Assembly (NCBI GenBank): GCA_902633125.1
Contig: CACPEZ010000003.1
Span: 62,001 to 126,000 of the forward strand
DNA from: an uncultured Pelagibacteraceae bacterium
GTDB taxonomy: Bacteria > Pseudomonadota > Alphaproteobacteria > Pelagibacterales > Pelagibacteraceae
Reading direction: 5' to 3'
Length of the DNA stretch: 64,000 nucleotides
The notes beneath the pieces are model-generated. The model worked only from the letters and a program-made list of their open reading frames with translations, was not told where the DNA came from and searched no databases. Numbering within the stretch: position 1 is the first letter of the stretch; every line of letters begins with the position of its first letter. This document shows, in pieces, positions 25,629-34,458 of this stretch. The position numbers were made by a program, and so were the translations under genes.

Positions 25629-26726
25629 ATGAAAAAAATCGTTTCAGCGTTGTTTGCTGCTTTCTTAGTATTTGGATTTATTTCAAATGCGAATGCTGCA
25701 AAAACGTTAAAGTGTCAGACGGTTATTAGCGCTAAAGGTGATGAAGCGGTAATGTTAAAAGACTTTACTGACAACGTAACAAAACTAACAGGTGGATCTT
25801 TAAAATTTGAAATTATGCCAGCAGGAACAGTAGTTGGAGTTAAAGAAACTCTGGATGCTGTTGATAAAGGTTTGATTGATTGCGGATTTGCTTGGACACA
25901 CTATTGGTCTGGAGAACATCCAGCTGCTATGTTATTTGGTTCGCCAGTAGCAGGTGGTGGTGTAGGAATTGATAACATCGCATTTTTATCATGGTTTTTA
26001 TATGGTGGTGGAGAACAACTATATGACAGACTTTGGGGAGAAATGAAAAGAGACATTAAAGGTTTCATGCTTCAACCAGTTGGTCCAGAAGCTTTAGGAT
26101 GGTTCCCAAGAAAAATCAAAGATATGGATGATTTCAGAACATTTAAGTTCAGAACTCCTCCAGGAATTCCAGGTCAAACTTATAAAGACATTGGAATAGC
26201 TTCAGTTGCAATGGGTGGTGGAGATATTCTTCCAGCATTGGAAGCAGGAACTATTGATGCTGCTGAGTGGTGTTGTCCTCAACCAGATAAAGTGTTTGGT
26301 ATACATAAAGTATTAAAACACTACTATCTACAAGGTTTACACCAAGTAGTCGTAAATGCTGACTTTTACTTAAATAAAAGCACTTACGATAAGTTCACTG
26401 ACCATGAGAAATTTTCAATGAAGATGGCTGCTGATGCATCGTTGATGAGAGCTTTAGCTTACAGAATCAACACTAATGGATTAGCACTTAAAGATCTAAC
26501 TGAAAATCATGGTGTGATTCTTGAAGATACACCAGCAGATTATTTCCCAGCTTATATGGCTGCAGCGAAAGCAACTTTAGAGAAAAATGCAAAAGAAAAC
26601 GCATTCTTTAAAGAAGTTTATGACTCAATGATAAGCTTTGCTAATACCGCAGTACCATTCTGGTCTGGTGCACAAACATCGAATGCTAAGCTAGGAATGG
26701 CTTATGCTAATTCGTTGAAGAAATAA
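25629..26726 (+). CDS. TRAP transporter solute-binding protein (TakP/DctP family)
   Basis: A 365-residue periplasmic receptor with signal peptide MKKIVSALFAAFLVFGFISN. It belongs to the longer DctP branch that includes the 2-oxoacid receptor TakP: GTVVGVKETLDAVDKGLIDC, FRTFKFRTPPGIPGQTYKDI with a conserved Arg, and GGGDILPALEAGTIDAAEW, nearly the TakP consensus. A 2-oxo acid or similar carboxylate is a fair guess, not proven. A strong ribosome site (GAGAGGGA) ends a few bases before ATG. The 135-base region to the divergent GMC gene must hold both promoters. An intrinsic-terminator-like hairpin follows the gene. Confidence 0.93.
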   Translation: MKKIVSALFAAFLVFGFISNANAAKTLKCQTVISAKGDEAVMLKDFTDNVTKLTGGSLKFEIMPAGTVVGVKETLDAVDKGLIDCGFAWTHYWSGEHPAAMLFGSPVAGGGVGIDNIAFLSWFLYGGGEQLYDRLWGEMKRDIKGFMLQPVGPEALGWFPRKIKDMDDFRTFKFRTPPGIPGQTYKDIGIASVAMGGGDILPALEAGTIDAAEWCCPQPDKVFGIHKVLKHYYLQGLHQVVVNADFYLNKSTYDKFTDHEKFSMKMAADASLMRALAYRINTNGLALKDLTENHGVILEDTPADYFPAYMAAAKATLEKNAKENAFFKEVYDSMISFANTAVPFWSGAQTSNAKLGMAYANSLKK

Positions 26727-26738
26727 ATAAAGTTATTA

Positions 26739-26769
26739 AGCGGGCTTTTATAAGCCCGCTTTTTTTTTC
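26739..26769 (+). terminator. Intrinsic terminator-like hairpin between TRAP binding-protein and DctQ genes
   Basis: A perfect nine-base stem (AGCGGGCTT / AAGCCCGCT) with a TTAT loop is followed by a run of ten T. It is canonical in form but lies inside the operon, so it probably ends part of the transcripts after the binding-protein gene and lets the rest run into the permease genes. Confidence 0.9.
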
Positions 26770-26779
26770 TAAAATTTAT

Positions 26780-27385
26780 ATGTCGGATAATCCAAAGTTA
26801 GATATTTCAGATGAAATGATAGCCGAAAGGCGATCAGGATCTGGAAAGATGCCTGATGATATGCCAACTTGGATGGCTAAAACTATAGTTAACATAGACA
26901 AATTTAGTAAATTAATAGGAAACATTGTTTGCTGGATTACGATCCCACTAATGCTTGGGATGGTTTATGAAGTTTTAGCAAGAAAATTATTTTTAGCTCC
27001 TACAATCTGGGCTTATGATATGAGCAGATTTTTTTATGGAGCATTATTTATGTTAGGAGCAGGATACGCTCTTTCAAAAGGTGTTCATATTAGAGCAGAT
27101 TTTTTATATAGAAATTTTAAAGTTAAAACTCAAGGCAGAATAGATTTTTGGCTTTACTTATTATTTTATTTTCCAGGATTAATAGTCTTTTTGTATATGA
27201 CAACAGGTTTTGTCCAAGAAAGTATAATGAGAAACGAAAGAGGAATGGATACAACATGGATGCCATATATGTGGCCGATAAAATCTTGTCTATGGATTGG
27301 AATTGTTTTCCTTTTAATCCAAGGTGTTTCAGAACTTTTTAAAAGTTATTACGCAGCTGTCAAAGGTAAATGGCCAGGTAGTTAA
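26780..27385 (+). CDS. dctQ: TRAP transporter small membrane subunit (DctQ)
   Basis: 201 residues with a ~40-residue polar N-terminal extension (SDNPKLDISDEMIAERRSGS) and four hydrophobic segments. DctQ features: VNIDKFSKLIGNIVCWITIP, MVYEVLARKLFLAPTIWAYD and KGVHIRADFLYR. The C-terminal part MRNERGMDTTWMPYMWPIKS is typical of the larger Q subunits that pair with TakP-type receptors. It starts 53 bases after the receptor gene, beyond the terminator-like hairpin, and its stop shares one base with the dctM start. Confidence 0.92.
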   Translation: MSDNPKLDISDEMIAERRSGSGKMPDDMPTWMAKTIVNIDKFSKLIGNIVCWITIPLMLGMVYEVLARKLFLAPTIWAYDMSRFFYGALFMLGAGYALSKGVHIRADFLYRNFKVKTQGRIDFWLYLLFYFPGLIVFLYMTTGFVQESIMRNERGMDTTWMPYMWPIKSCLWIGIVFLLIQGVSELFKSYYAAVKGKWPGS

Positions 27386-28722
27386 TGCTTTCACATTTAA
27401 TAGATCCAGCAATTTTAGGTTTCATACTTATTGGAGTGATGTTGTTTGCAATATTTATAGGATTTCCAATTTCATTTACTCTTATTTTTTTAGGATTTGT
27501 CTTTGGATACTTAGGTTTTGGAAAATTAGTTTTCTATTTAATGACATTGCAATTTTCTATGGTGATGACTGAACAAACTCTCGCCGCCGTCCCCTTATTT
27601 GTATTTATGGGAATAATGATGGAACAAGCAGGTTTAATGGAGAGATTATTCTCAGCTTTCCAAATGATGTTGGCAAGAGTTAGAGGCTCTTTATATTATG
27701 CAGTTTTATTTGTTTCAGTAATATTCGCAGCTGCAACTGGAATAGTTGGTGCATCAGTTACAATTCTTGGAATTATGGCTGCAAAATCAATGAATAGATC
27801 AAACTATGATGTAAAATTAGCCGCTGGTACTATCACTGCTGGTGGAACTTTGGGTATTTTAATTCCTCCAAGTATTATGCTTGTAGTTATGGGTCCAATT
27901 ATGGAAATTCCCGTAACTGATTTATTCGCAGCAGCAATAGTTCCAGGAATATTGTTGGCATGCTTATATGCTGCATACACAACATTCAGATGTATGATGA
28001 ACCCAAAATTAGGTCCACCCATACCAGAAGAATTAAGAACAACAGATTTAAAAAAATTATGGCTAGAATTTTTCTTAGGATTAGTGCCACCAGCAGCATT
28101 AGTATTTGCTGCATTAGGAAGTATTTTATTTGGATTTGCTACCCCAACTGAAGCCGCAGGATGTGGTGCAGGTGGTGCATTATTACTTTCATTAGCTTAC
28201 AAAAAATTAACATTAAAAAAATTACAAGATGCTTTAGTTAAAACTTTAGAAATTTCTGCATTAATTATGGTTTTAGTAGCTGCTTCTAATTTCTTTGGAG
28301 CAGTGTTTGCAAGATTAGGAACCCCAATGGTTTTAACAGATTTTCTATTATCACTTGAGATGAATAAATATTTAATTTTAGGAATAATCATGATTATGAT
28401 TTTTCTTTTAGGATGGCCATTAGAGTGGGTACCTATTGTTATGATAGTTGTTCCTATTATTTTACCATTAGTAGAAGCATTAGGATTTAATTTAACTTGG
28501 TTTGCAATTCTTGTTGCTGTTAATTTACAAACCGCCTGGCTCTCACCTCCCGTAGCGTTATCTGCTTATTTCTTAAAAGGTGTTGTTCCAAGTTGGGATT
28601 TAAAAGATATTTATCTTGGAATGATGCAGTTCATGGTTTTACAGATAATTGGATTAATTATAATCATAGCGTATCCAAAAATAGTACTGTGGTTGCCAAC
28701 TCTCTTATATGGACAGCAGTAA
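27385..28722 (+). CDS. dctM: TRAP transporter large permease subunit (DctM)
   Basis: A 445-residue polytopic sodium-coupled permease with about 12 hydrophobic segments. Typical sequences: AAVPLFVFMGIMMEQAGLME, FAAATGIVGASVTILGIMAA, GTITAGGTLGILIPPSIMLV, TPTEAAGCGAGGALLLSLA and LNLQTAWLSPPVALSA-type C-terminal substrate/ion-binding helices (here VNLQTAWLSPPVALSAYFLK). It is translationally coupled to dctQ by the one-base overlap. The NCS1 permease follows after 22 bases. Confidence 0.95.
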   Translation: MLSHLIDPAILGFILIGVMLFAIFIGFPISFTLIFLGFVFGYLGFGKLVFYLMTLQFSMVMTEQTLAAVPLFVFMGIMMEQAGLMERLFSAFQMMLARVRGSLYYAVLFVSVIFAAATGIVGASVTILGIMAAKSMNRSNYDVKLAAGTITAGGTLGILIPPSIMLVVMGPIMEIPVTDLFAAAIVPGILLACLYAAYTTFRCMMNPKLGPPIPEELRTTDLKKLWLEFFLGLVPPAALVFAALGSILFGFATPTEAAGCGAGGALLLSLAYKKLTLKKLQDALVKTLEISALIMVLVAASNFFGAVFARLGTPMVLTDFLLSLEMNKYLILGIIMIMIFLLGWPLEWVPIVMIVVPIILPLVEALGFNLTWFAILVAVNLQTAWLSPPVALSAYFLKGVVPSWDLKDIYLGMMQFMVLQIIGLIIIIAYPKIVLWLPTLLYGQQ

Positions 28723-28744
28723 ATAATTGATTAATATCATTTAA

Positions 28745-30199
28745 GTGAATCAAAGCGAAAAATTTCAATTAAGGAATTGGGAATTAGTTTCAATAAATCC
28801 AAATAATAGAGACTGGAGTTGGAAGAATTATTTTAACTTTTGGGCGATAAATATTCAAACAATAGTTGGGTTCTCTTTAATATCAGCTTTATATTTATTC
28901 TATGATCTAAATTTTTTTGTTGTCTTAACAGGATCATTACTAGCAGGATTTTTAGTATTCTTTTTTGCTAATATAATTGGAAAAATTTCTCAAAGTAGCG
29001 GATTAAGTTTTCCAACAATTCTCAGACTTTCAATGGGTTTTACTGGTGCCAGATATGTAGGAATGATCAGGGGGTTAGTTGGTTTATTCATGTTTGGTGT
29101 ACAAACATTCTTTATATCTAAGTCACTAGGTTACATTGCTAGGATCATAATATTTAAAATAGACAATCAACTCTTACAGAATGAAATATTTTTATTATTC
29201 TTTTTTGGCTTGAATTTAATTGATTGGGTTTGTTTATTTTTAACTTTAATATTTCAATACATCCTTTTTACAAAAGGACAGAATTTTCTAAAATCATTTA
29301 TTAATTTTTCAGGTCTTTCAATATATTTAGGACTATCTGTACTACTAATTGTTATTTTATCTGAGTATTACAATGAACTCCTAAATGGAATAAAACTAAG
29401 CTTAGTCTTTAGCAATTTTGCAATTCAGTCAAATATTGCTCCAATAATTTCAATCACAGGAACTTTATTTGCTTATTTTGCTATAGTTCTCCTCACATTT
29501 GGTGATTTTTCTAGATACTCAATGAATTATAAAGAGATGACCAAAGGTAACTTAAGTATAATATTAAATTTAATATTCTTTTCTTTTTTCTCGGTATTAA
29601 TCACATTAGGTTCAGATATCATTCTTACCAGTAAAGGTTTAAATGCTTCAAGTCTACTTACTAATCCAAATGATATAGTTGGAAAATTTAATAATAATTT
29701 TCTAACTTTCTTTTGTTTGATATTTATTATTATCTCTTCGTTATCAACTAATTTGATAGCAAATTATATTCCTTCGCAAAATACATTGATAAATTTTTTC
29801 CCGAACTCTTTAACGTTAAAAAAAACAGGAATTGTAATATCAATTATTGGATTAATTATTTCAACATTTTGGCTTTCAATTTTTAGTAAAGCTAATGTTT
29901 TGATATTTGTTGAAGCTGTAGCTACGACTTTTGGACCAATTTTTGGAGTATTGGTTGCAGACTATTATTTGTTTAAAAAACAACAAATTAATCATAAAGA
30001 GCTTTTTTATCCTAAAGAACATACAGAATATATTTACAGTAACGGTTGGAACCTCAAAGCATTGTATGCTCTTTTAATTGGATCAATATTTTCTTTATCA
30101 TCTTTGCTGAATGAAAATTTAATCCAATATCAATCTTTTGGATGGATTATTGGAGCATTCGCATCTTATTTAGTATATTATTTATTGAATAATAAATAA
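28745..30199 (+). CDS. NCS1-family nucleobase/hydantoin-type permease
   Basis: 484 residues, about 12 membrane segments. NCS1 signs are the N-terminal polar lead (NWELVSINPNNRDWSW), the first helix region NYFNFWAINIQTIVGFSLIS, SSGLSFPTILRLSMGFTGAR and, late in the protein, FVEAVATTFGPIFGVLVADY. Such proteins import purines, uracil, allantoin, hydantoins or thiamine precursors with a cation. The start is GTG (28745), 22 bases after dctM, and the alcohol dehydrogenase gene follows two bases after the stop, so the permease probably belongs to the TRAP transcription unit. The specific ligand is unknown. Confidence 0.87.
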   Translation: MNQSEKFQLRNWELVSINPNNRDWSWKNYFNFWAINIQTIVGFSLISALYLFYDLNFFVVLTGSLLAGFLVFFFANIIGKISQSSGLSFPTILRLSMGFTGARYVGMIRGLVGLFMFGVQTFFISKSLGYIARIIIFKIDNQLLQNEIFLLFFFGLNLIDWVCLFLTLIFQYILFTKGQNFLKSFINFSGLSIYLGLSVLLIVILSEYYNELLNGIKLSLVFSNFAIQSNIAPIISITGTLFAYFAIVLLTFGDFSRYSMNYKEMTKGNLSIILNLIFFSFFSVLITLGSDIILTSKGLNASSLLTNPNDIVGKFNNNFLTFFCLIFIIISSLSTNLIANYIPSQNTLINFFPNSLTLKKTGIVISIIGLIISTFWLSIFSKANVLIFVEAVATTFGPIFGVLVADYYLFKKQQINHKELFYPKEHTEYIYSNGWNLKALYALLIGSIFSLSSLLNENLIQYQSFGWIIGAFASYLVYYLLNNK

Positions 30200-30201
30200 T
30201 A

Positions 30202-31206
30202 ATGAAAGCGCTTGTCTACACTGGTGTTGAAGAGATGGAATTCAGGGAGGAAAAAGAACCTTCTGAAAAACCTGGAGAAAGTATTCTTAAAGTTCATGCA
30301 TCAGGTATCTGTGGCTCAGATATGCATGCCTACCACGGAAAAGATGAGAGAAGAATACCACCTTTAATTTTAGGTCATGAAGTTAGTGGTCAAATAATTA
30401 ACGGAAAGCTTAAAGATCAAATTTCAGTTCTTAATCCATTAATAACTTGTAGAAATTGTGAATACTGCAATAGCGGAAGAGAACATTTATGTCCAGATAG
30501 AGTTCTTTTAGGAATGAATAGACCTTATGAAAGACAAGGTGCGTTTGCTGAACTTATTACAGTTCCAGATCACAATATTTTCAAAGTTCCTGAAAAGCTT
30601 GATGTAAAAGAGGCTGCAGTTGCAGAACCAACAGCAGTTTCTTATCATGCAGTATTATTAGCAGTAGAAGCATCGAAAAAACCATTAAATGAATGTAGAA
30701 CGCTTGTTCAGGGTGGTGGAGCAATTGGGTTATTATGTGCATTAATTTTATCCAAGATCCAAGGTAATACAAATTTGACAATTTCTGATCCTAATCAAAA
30801 AAGACTGAATGAATGCTCCAAATATGTAGATGCAAAAACAGTGTCGCCAGATCATAAAGATATTAAAGAGAGCAGCTTTGATTTAGTTTTTGATACTGTT
30901 GGACTCGAAGTTTCACGACAACAGGCAATCAGTGTAGTAAAACCAGGAGGAATAATAGTTCATATCGGACTAACTCAGCCTGCAGGATCTTTTAATTTCA
31001 GAAAAGCAACTCTTCAAGAAGTCACTTTTATTGGGACTTATTGTTACACAAACAAAGAATTTGGAGAAACCATTGATATTTTAACTAATAACAAACTAGG
31101 CAAGATAGAGTGGATTGAGTACAGAAATCTTAAAGATGGGTGGGGAGCTTTTAAAGAAATTCATGATGGAACCTGTTCGGCTCCAAAGATAGTGCTTCTG
31201 CCTTAA
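30202..31206 (+). CDS. Zinc-containing alcohol dehydrogenase family protein (MDR)
   Basis: 334 residues. The catalytic zinc site is C37 (SGICGSDMHAYHG), H59 and E60 (LILGHEVSG). The structural zinc cysteines are C83, C86, C89 and C97 (TCRNCEYCNSGREHLC). The Rossmann motif QGGGAIGLLCALIL suggests NAD(H). It resembles sorbitol/threonine dehydrogenase-like MDR enzymes. It starts two bases after the NCS1 permease stop and is the last gene of the unit. It probably oxidises a polyol or amino-alcohol intermediate; the substrate is not readable. Confidence 0.93.
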   Translation: MKALVYTGVEEMEFREEKEPSEKPGESILKVHASGICGSDMHAYHGKDERRIPPLILGHEVSGQIINGKLKDQISVLNPLITCRNCEYCNSGREHLCPDRVLLGMNRPYERQGAFAELITVPDHNIFKVPEKLDVKEAAVAEPTAVSYHAVLLAVEASKKPLNECRTLVQGGGAIGLLCALILSKIQGNTNLTISDPNQKRLNECSKYVDAKTVSPDHKDIKESSFDLVFDTVGLEVSRQQAISVVKPGGIIVHIGLTQPAGSFNFRKATLQEVTFIGTYCYTNKEFGETIDILTNNKLGKIEWIEYRNLKDGWGAFKEIHDGTCSAPKIVLLP

Positions 31207-31334
31207 ATTCTTGGTTTTTTAATAGGTATTAATACCTTTTTTTCTCCAAATTTTTCAGAATTTTTTGAAATTACAGGTGCAGTTATAATTATAGACCAAT
31301 AAATCATCAAACCAAAAAGAACTGTTAATTTCAT
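31203..31334 (-). CDS. Small single-pass membrane protein (43 aa)
   Basis: A 43-codon ATG frame convergent with, and overlapping by four bases, the alcohol dehydrogenase gene. One hydrophobic segment (LTVLFGLMIYWSIIITAPVI) is followed by a basic tail (SEKFGEKKVLIPIKKPRI). The amino-acid pattern is that of a real tiny inner-membrane protein, and it accounts for most of an otherwise empty 223-base gap. No family is recognised. Confidence 0.5.
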   Translation of the reverse strand: MKLTVLFGLMIYWSIIITAPVISKNSEKFGEKKVLIPIKKPRI

Positions 31335-31429
31335 ATCATCTAAATAGAGAACAATAATGAATTATGCATGTTTAAATAATGTCAAAATTTTGAATTTGAA
31401 AATTATTTTATCTTTTATATAGAGAGGAC

Positions 31430-32083
31430 ATGTTTAGATTTTTATTTAAATTAATTTTAGTTACTGCATTGTTACAAACAATATTGTATGCCGATGAAGT
31501 AAAAGTATTTGGGTTTACAGACAAAGAATTATCAGAATTAACTGTGAGAAAAGTAAGAGGGGCAGATAATAAGACTACATATTCAGTTGGATCTAATGAG
31601 AATGGTAATTACTTAAAAGCTATTGCAGATAACGCCGCTTCTGGCCTCGGTAAGGAGATTAAAATTGATTTAAATAAAACCCCTTTCATAAATATTACCT
31701 GGAAAATTGAGAAAGATATACCAGGGATAGATGAAACAACTAAAAAAGGTCATGACTTTGCAGGAAGAGTGTTCGTCATTAAAAAAACTGGGGCAACACC
31801 TTTATCCAATAGAGCAATAAATTACGTTTTTTCGAGTAATCAAGAAGTTGGAAGCAACTTTCCAAGCCCATATACTAAAAAGTCCATAGATAATGTCCTT
31901 GCTACTACCAAAACAAATTTAAATGAATGGGTAACTGTCAAAGCAAACGTTAAAGAAGATTTCAAGAAATTCCATAATTTAGATGTTAATGAGCTAGATG
32001 GTATAGCGATCATGTCAGATACAGATAATTCAAAGAAAAAATCAATTACTTACTATCAAAATATCTATTTTTCTTCTCAATAA
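31430..32083 (+). CDS. Exported DUF3047-family protein
   Basis: 217 residues with a signal peptide (FRFLFKLILVTALLQTILYA). The remainder matches the DUF3047 pattern: a beta-rich fold with INITWKIEKDIPGIDETTKK, HDFAGRVFVI, NRAINYVFSS, NEWVTVKANVKEDFKKF and DGIAIMSDTDNSKKKSITYY. Function of the family is unknown. A strong ribosome site (AGAGAGGA) lies just before ATG, and a promoter region of roughly 95 bases separates it from the minus-strand small gene. The YbgC gene follows after 19 bases. Confidence 0.82.
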   Translation: MFRFLFKLILVTALLQTILYADEVKVFGFTDKELSELTVRKVRGADNKTTYSVGSNENGNYLKAIADNAASGLGKEIKIDLNKTPFINITWKIEKDIPGIDETTKKGHDFAGRVFVIKKTGATPLSNRAINYVFSSNQEVGSNFPSPYTKKSIDNVLATTKTNLNEWVTVKANVKEDFKKFHNLDVNELDGIAIMSDTDNSKKKSITYYQNIYFSSQ

Positions 32084-32102
32084 ATTTTATTAATATCAAT
32101 TG

Positions 32103-32495
32103 ATGAAAGTATTTAAGTATAATTTAAAAGTATACTATGAGGATACTGATTTTGGTGGAATAGTTTACCACGCAAATTATTTAAAGTACTTTGAAAGAGC
32201 AAGATCTGAGCTTATTTATTCCTTGGGATATTCGAATAAAAAGTTATTAGATAAACATAATGTTTTAATAGCAGTAAAAACTTGCAACGTAGATTTTAAA
32301 AAACCGGCAAAATTTGAGGATAAAATTACCGTTTTCACAAAAATAAAATCTAATACTTTGACTACAATTACAATGTCACAAGTAATTAAAAGAAAATCAG
32401 ATACTTTATGTGATGCAGAGATTAAATTAGTATCTCTAAATAAATTGGGAAAACCAGTAAAACTTCCAGTAGCACTTATTAACAAATTAAACTAG
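32103..32495 (+). CDS. ybgC: YbgC-type acyl-CoA thioesterase (hotdog fold)
   Basis: 130 residues, typical of the family. Motif YYEDTDFGGIVYHANYLKYF carries the catalytic Asp and the FERARSE helix. Members hydrolyse short acyl-CoAs or act in phospholipid metabolism, and in many bacteria the gene heads the Tol-Pal cluster, which is not present here. I chose ATG 32103 rather than the adjoining TTG 32100. Its 3' end overlaps the convergent uracil-DNA glycosylase gene by nine bases. Confidence 0.93.
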   Translation: MKVFKYNLKVYYEDTDFGGIVYHANYLKYFERARSELIYSLGYSNKKLLDKHNVLIAVKTCNVDFKKPAKFEDKITVFTKIKSNTLTTITMSQVIKRKSDTLCDAEIKLVSLNKLGKPVKLPVALINKLN

Positions 32496-33161
32496 TTCTT
32501 TTACTTTTTTAAATAGTTTAGTCATTTGTTTTTCATTTATTCGTCCAGTATTTACATTTCTTGGACTTGGATGATAACACCCCATTAACAACACATTGTT
32601 AGGTAATTTAAAATATGTTCCATGACTAAATTTTACTCTCTCAGTGTAATCAAAATTTTCTCTATAAAATTTTACACAAGTATCAAACGCAATTTTCCCT
32701 AAAGCCACAATAATTTTTAGATTTTTAAGTATTTCAAATTCAGATTTAAAATAACCAAAGCAATTTTTTAACTCTTCATTTAATGGTTTATCTCCTGGAG
32801 GAACGCACTTTAGAGCTGGTGTTATAAAGGTATTTTTTATTTTTAATCCATCATTTAAATGATCTGAATTACTTTGATTGGCAATTTTTACATTGTGTAA
32901 ACATTTATATAAAAAATCTGAGGATTTATCGCCTGTAAATACTCTGCCTGTTCTTGTTCCACCATGAGCAGCTGGTGCTAGACCAACAATCATTATTTTT
33001 CCATTTATATCTCCAAAACCTGTAACTGGTTTTCCCCAATAAGTTTGGTCCATATATTGTTTTCTTTTTTCCGTAGATATTTTTTTTCTAAACCTCACAA
33101 GTCTAGGGCATTTATTACATTTAATTATTGTTTTTTTTAATTTTTCAAATTTAACGGTCAT
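32487..33161 (-). CDS. Uracil-DNA glycosylase, family 5 (UDGb) type
   Basis: About 224 residues. Removes uracil and other deaminated bases from DNA. The family 4/5 iron-sulphur Cys pattern begins KCNKCPRLV and continues with ALKCVPPGDKP and the Cys in LKNCFGY. The active-site block is GLAPAAHGGTRTGRVFTGD, where Ala replaces the catalytic Asp/Glu of families 1 and 4, as in family 5. The C-terminal motif is CYHPSPRNVNTG. I chose ATG 33161, five bases after the glpD stop, over ATG 33194, which would overlap glpD and add an unlikely leader. Probably cotranscribed with glpD. Confidence 0.9.
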   Translation of the reverse strand: MTVKFEKLKKTIIKCNKCPRLVRFRKKISTEKRKQYMDQTYWGKPVTGFGDINGKIMIVGLAPAAHGGTRTGRVFTGDKSSDFLYKCLHNVKIANQSNSDHLNDGLKIKNTFITPALKCVPPGDKPLNEELKNCFGYFKSEFEILKNLKIIVALGKIAFDTCVKFYRENFDYTERVKFSHGTYFKLPNNVLLMGCYHPSPRNVNTGRINEKQMTKLFKKVKELV

Positions 33162-33166
33162 TAAGT

Positions 33167-34318
33167 TTAGAGAAGCTTCTTTTTGTGTGTCCATGGACCT
33201 TTTTTTGTTTTAGGTAAAAACTTTCTAAGGTCAAAAAGGACTTTTTCAGACAATTTTCTGTAGGTGGTTAGTTTTCCTCCATATATATTCAATAAAGGTA
33301 ATTTTTTTATAATTTTTAAATCAAAAACATAATCTCTTGTGACTTTTGAAGCTGTATTAAAATCTTCAATTAGAGGTCTTATCCCTGAATAAGTATCTAC
33401 AATGTCCTTTGTTCTGATTTGTTTTTTTAAGTAATTATTTACTGAACGAATTAAATATGTAATTTCTTTTTTTGATATTCCTTTATTTTCTGGTGATTTA
33501 ACCTCAACTTCTGTAGTTCCAATTAAAGAAAACTTCCCTTTATAAGGTATCACAAATATTATTCTTTTATCAGTATTTTGAAATGTGAATGCAACATTTT
33601 CTTTGTACAATTTTTTTGTAATAATATGACTTCCTTTAACTAATCTTATTTTTTTCTTAGATTTAATTTTTATATTTTTATTTAAGGTTTCGTTTATCCA
33701 TGGTCCAGATGCATTAATTAAAATTTTTGATTTTACTTTTTCACCTTTTTCAAGACTAATAATCCATTCATTGCCAATAATTTCAGCTTTTTTAACTTTG
33801 TTATATTCTAGTATTTTAGCTTTATTTCTTTTTGCATCTTTAGCATTTAGTTTCGTTAATTTTTTATCGTCAATTTGTATGTCAAAATATTGAAAACCAG
33901 TTTTGTATTTTTGCTTAAGAATATTTGAAAATTTTTTTGTAAGATCAAACGTTTTTGATTTTGGTATATTGCTTTTGCCACCTAAATTATCATACAAAAA
34001 TAAACCAATTTTAATTAACCAGGCTGGTCGAATTTTATCTGCATAAGGAATTATAAAAGGAATCGGTTTGGAAATATGTCTGGCAATTTTATAAACTATT
34101 TCTCTTTCTTTCAGAGATTCTCTAACTAGTTTGAATTCATAATTTTCTAAATAACGAAGACCACCATGTACTAATTTCGTCGACCAAGATGAGGTTGCTC
34201 CTCCAATCTCACCTTTGTCAGCTAAACAAACTGATAAACCTCTACCTGCAGCATCTCTTGCAATACCTGCACCGTTTATACCGCCACCTATTATGAATAA
34301 ATCAAATATTTTAGACAT
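33167..34318 (-). CDS. glpD: Glycerol-3-phosphate dehydrogenase (FAD), lacking the C-terminal domain
   Basis: Oxidises glycerol 3-phosphate to dihydroxyacetone phosphate with electron transfer to quinone. FAD fold: LFIIGGGINGAGIARDAAGRG; GlpD signature: GATSSWSTKLVHGGLRYLE; near the end NIYGGKLTTYRKLSEKVL and GPWT. At 383 residues it stops just where the ~110-residue helical C-terminal domain of the ~500-residue E. coli-type enzyme would begin. The next gene follows after five bases, so no detached domain lies downstream. It diverges from the ugp operon across 140 bases, consistent with joint control of glycerol-phosphate use. Confidence 0.9.
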   Translation of the reverse strand: MSKIFDLFIIGGGINGAGIARDAAGRGLSVCLADKGEIGGATSSWSTKLVHGGLRYLENYEFKLVRESLKEREIVYKIARHISKPIPFIIPYADKIRPAWLIKIGLFLYDNLGGKSNIPKSKTFDLTKKFSNILKQKYKTGFQYFDIQIDDKKLTKLNAKDAKRNKAKILEYNKVKKAEIIGNEWIISLEKGEKVKSKILINASGPWINETLNKNIKIKSKKKIRLVKGSHIITKKLYKENVAFTFQNTDKRIIFVIPYKGKFSLIGTTEVEVKSPENKGISKKEITYLIRSVNNYLKKQIRTKDIVDTYSGIRPLIEDFNTASKVTRDYVFDLKIIKKLPLLNIYGGKLTTYRKLSEKVLFDLRKFLPKTKKGPWTHKKKLL

Positions 34319-34458
34319 TTAAATTATGATTTGTTTTAAAATATACAACCTCTTTTAGAAATTTAAAATTTTTAAATGCAATTATTTACAATTTCATAAT
34401 ATCTTAACATTAATAAATTATTAATAAAAAATTAAATAAACTTAACAGAAGGATAGAT

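Noticed and set aside
31224..31243. Palindrome AGGTATTAATACCT followed by seven T after the alcohol dehydrogenase
   Set aside because: The stem is only about five base pairs of mostly weak pairs and lies within the small minus-strand frame; too weak to call a terminator.
33162..33194. Upstream ATG for the uracil-DNA glycosylase
   Set aside because: It would add eleven residues encoded inside the glpD 3' end; the ATG at 33161 lies five bases after the glpD stop and better fits the family N-terminus.
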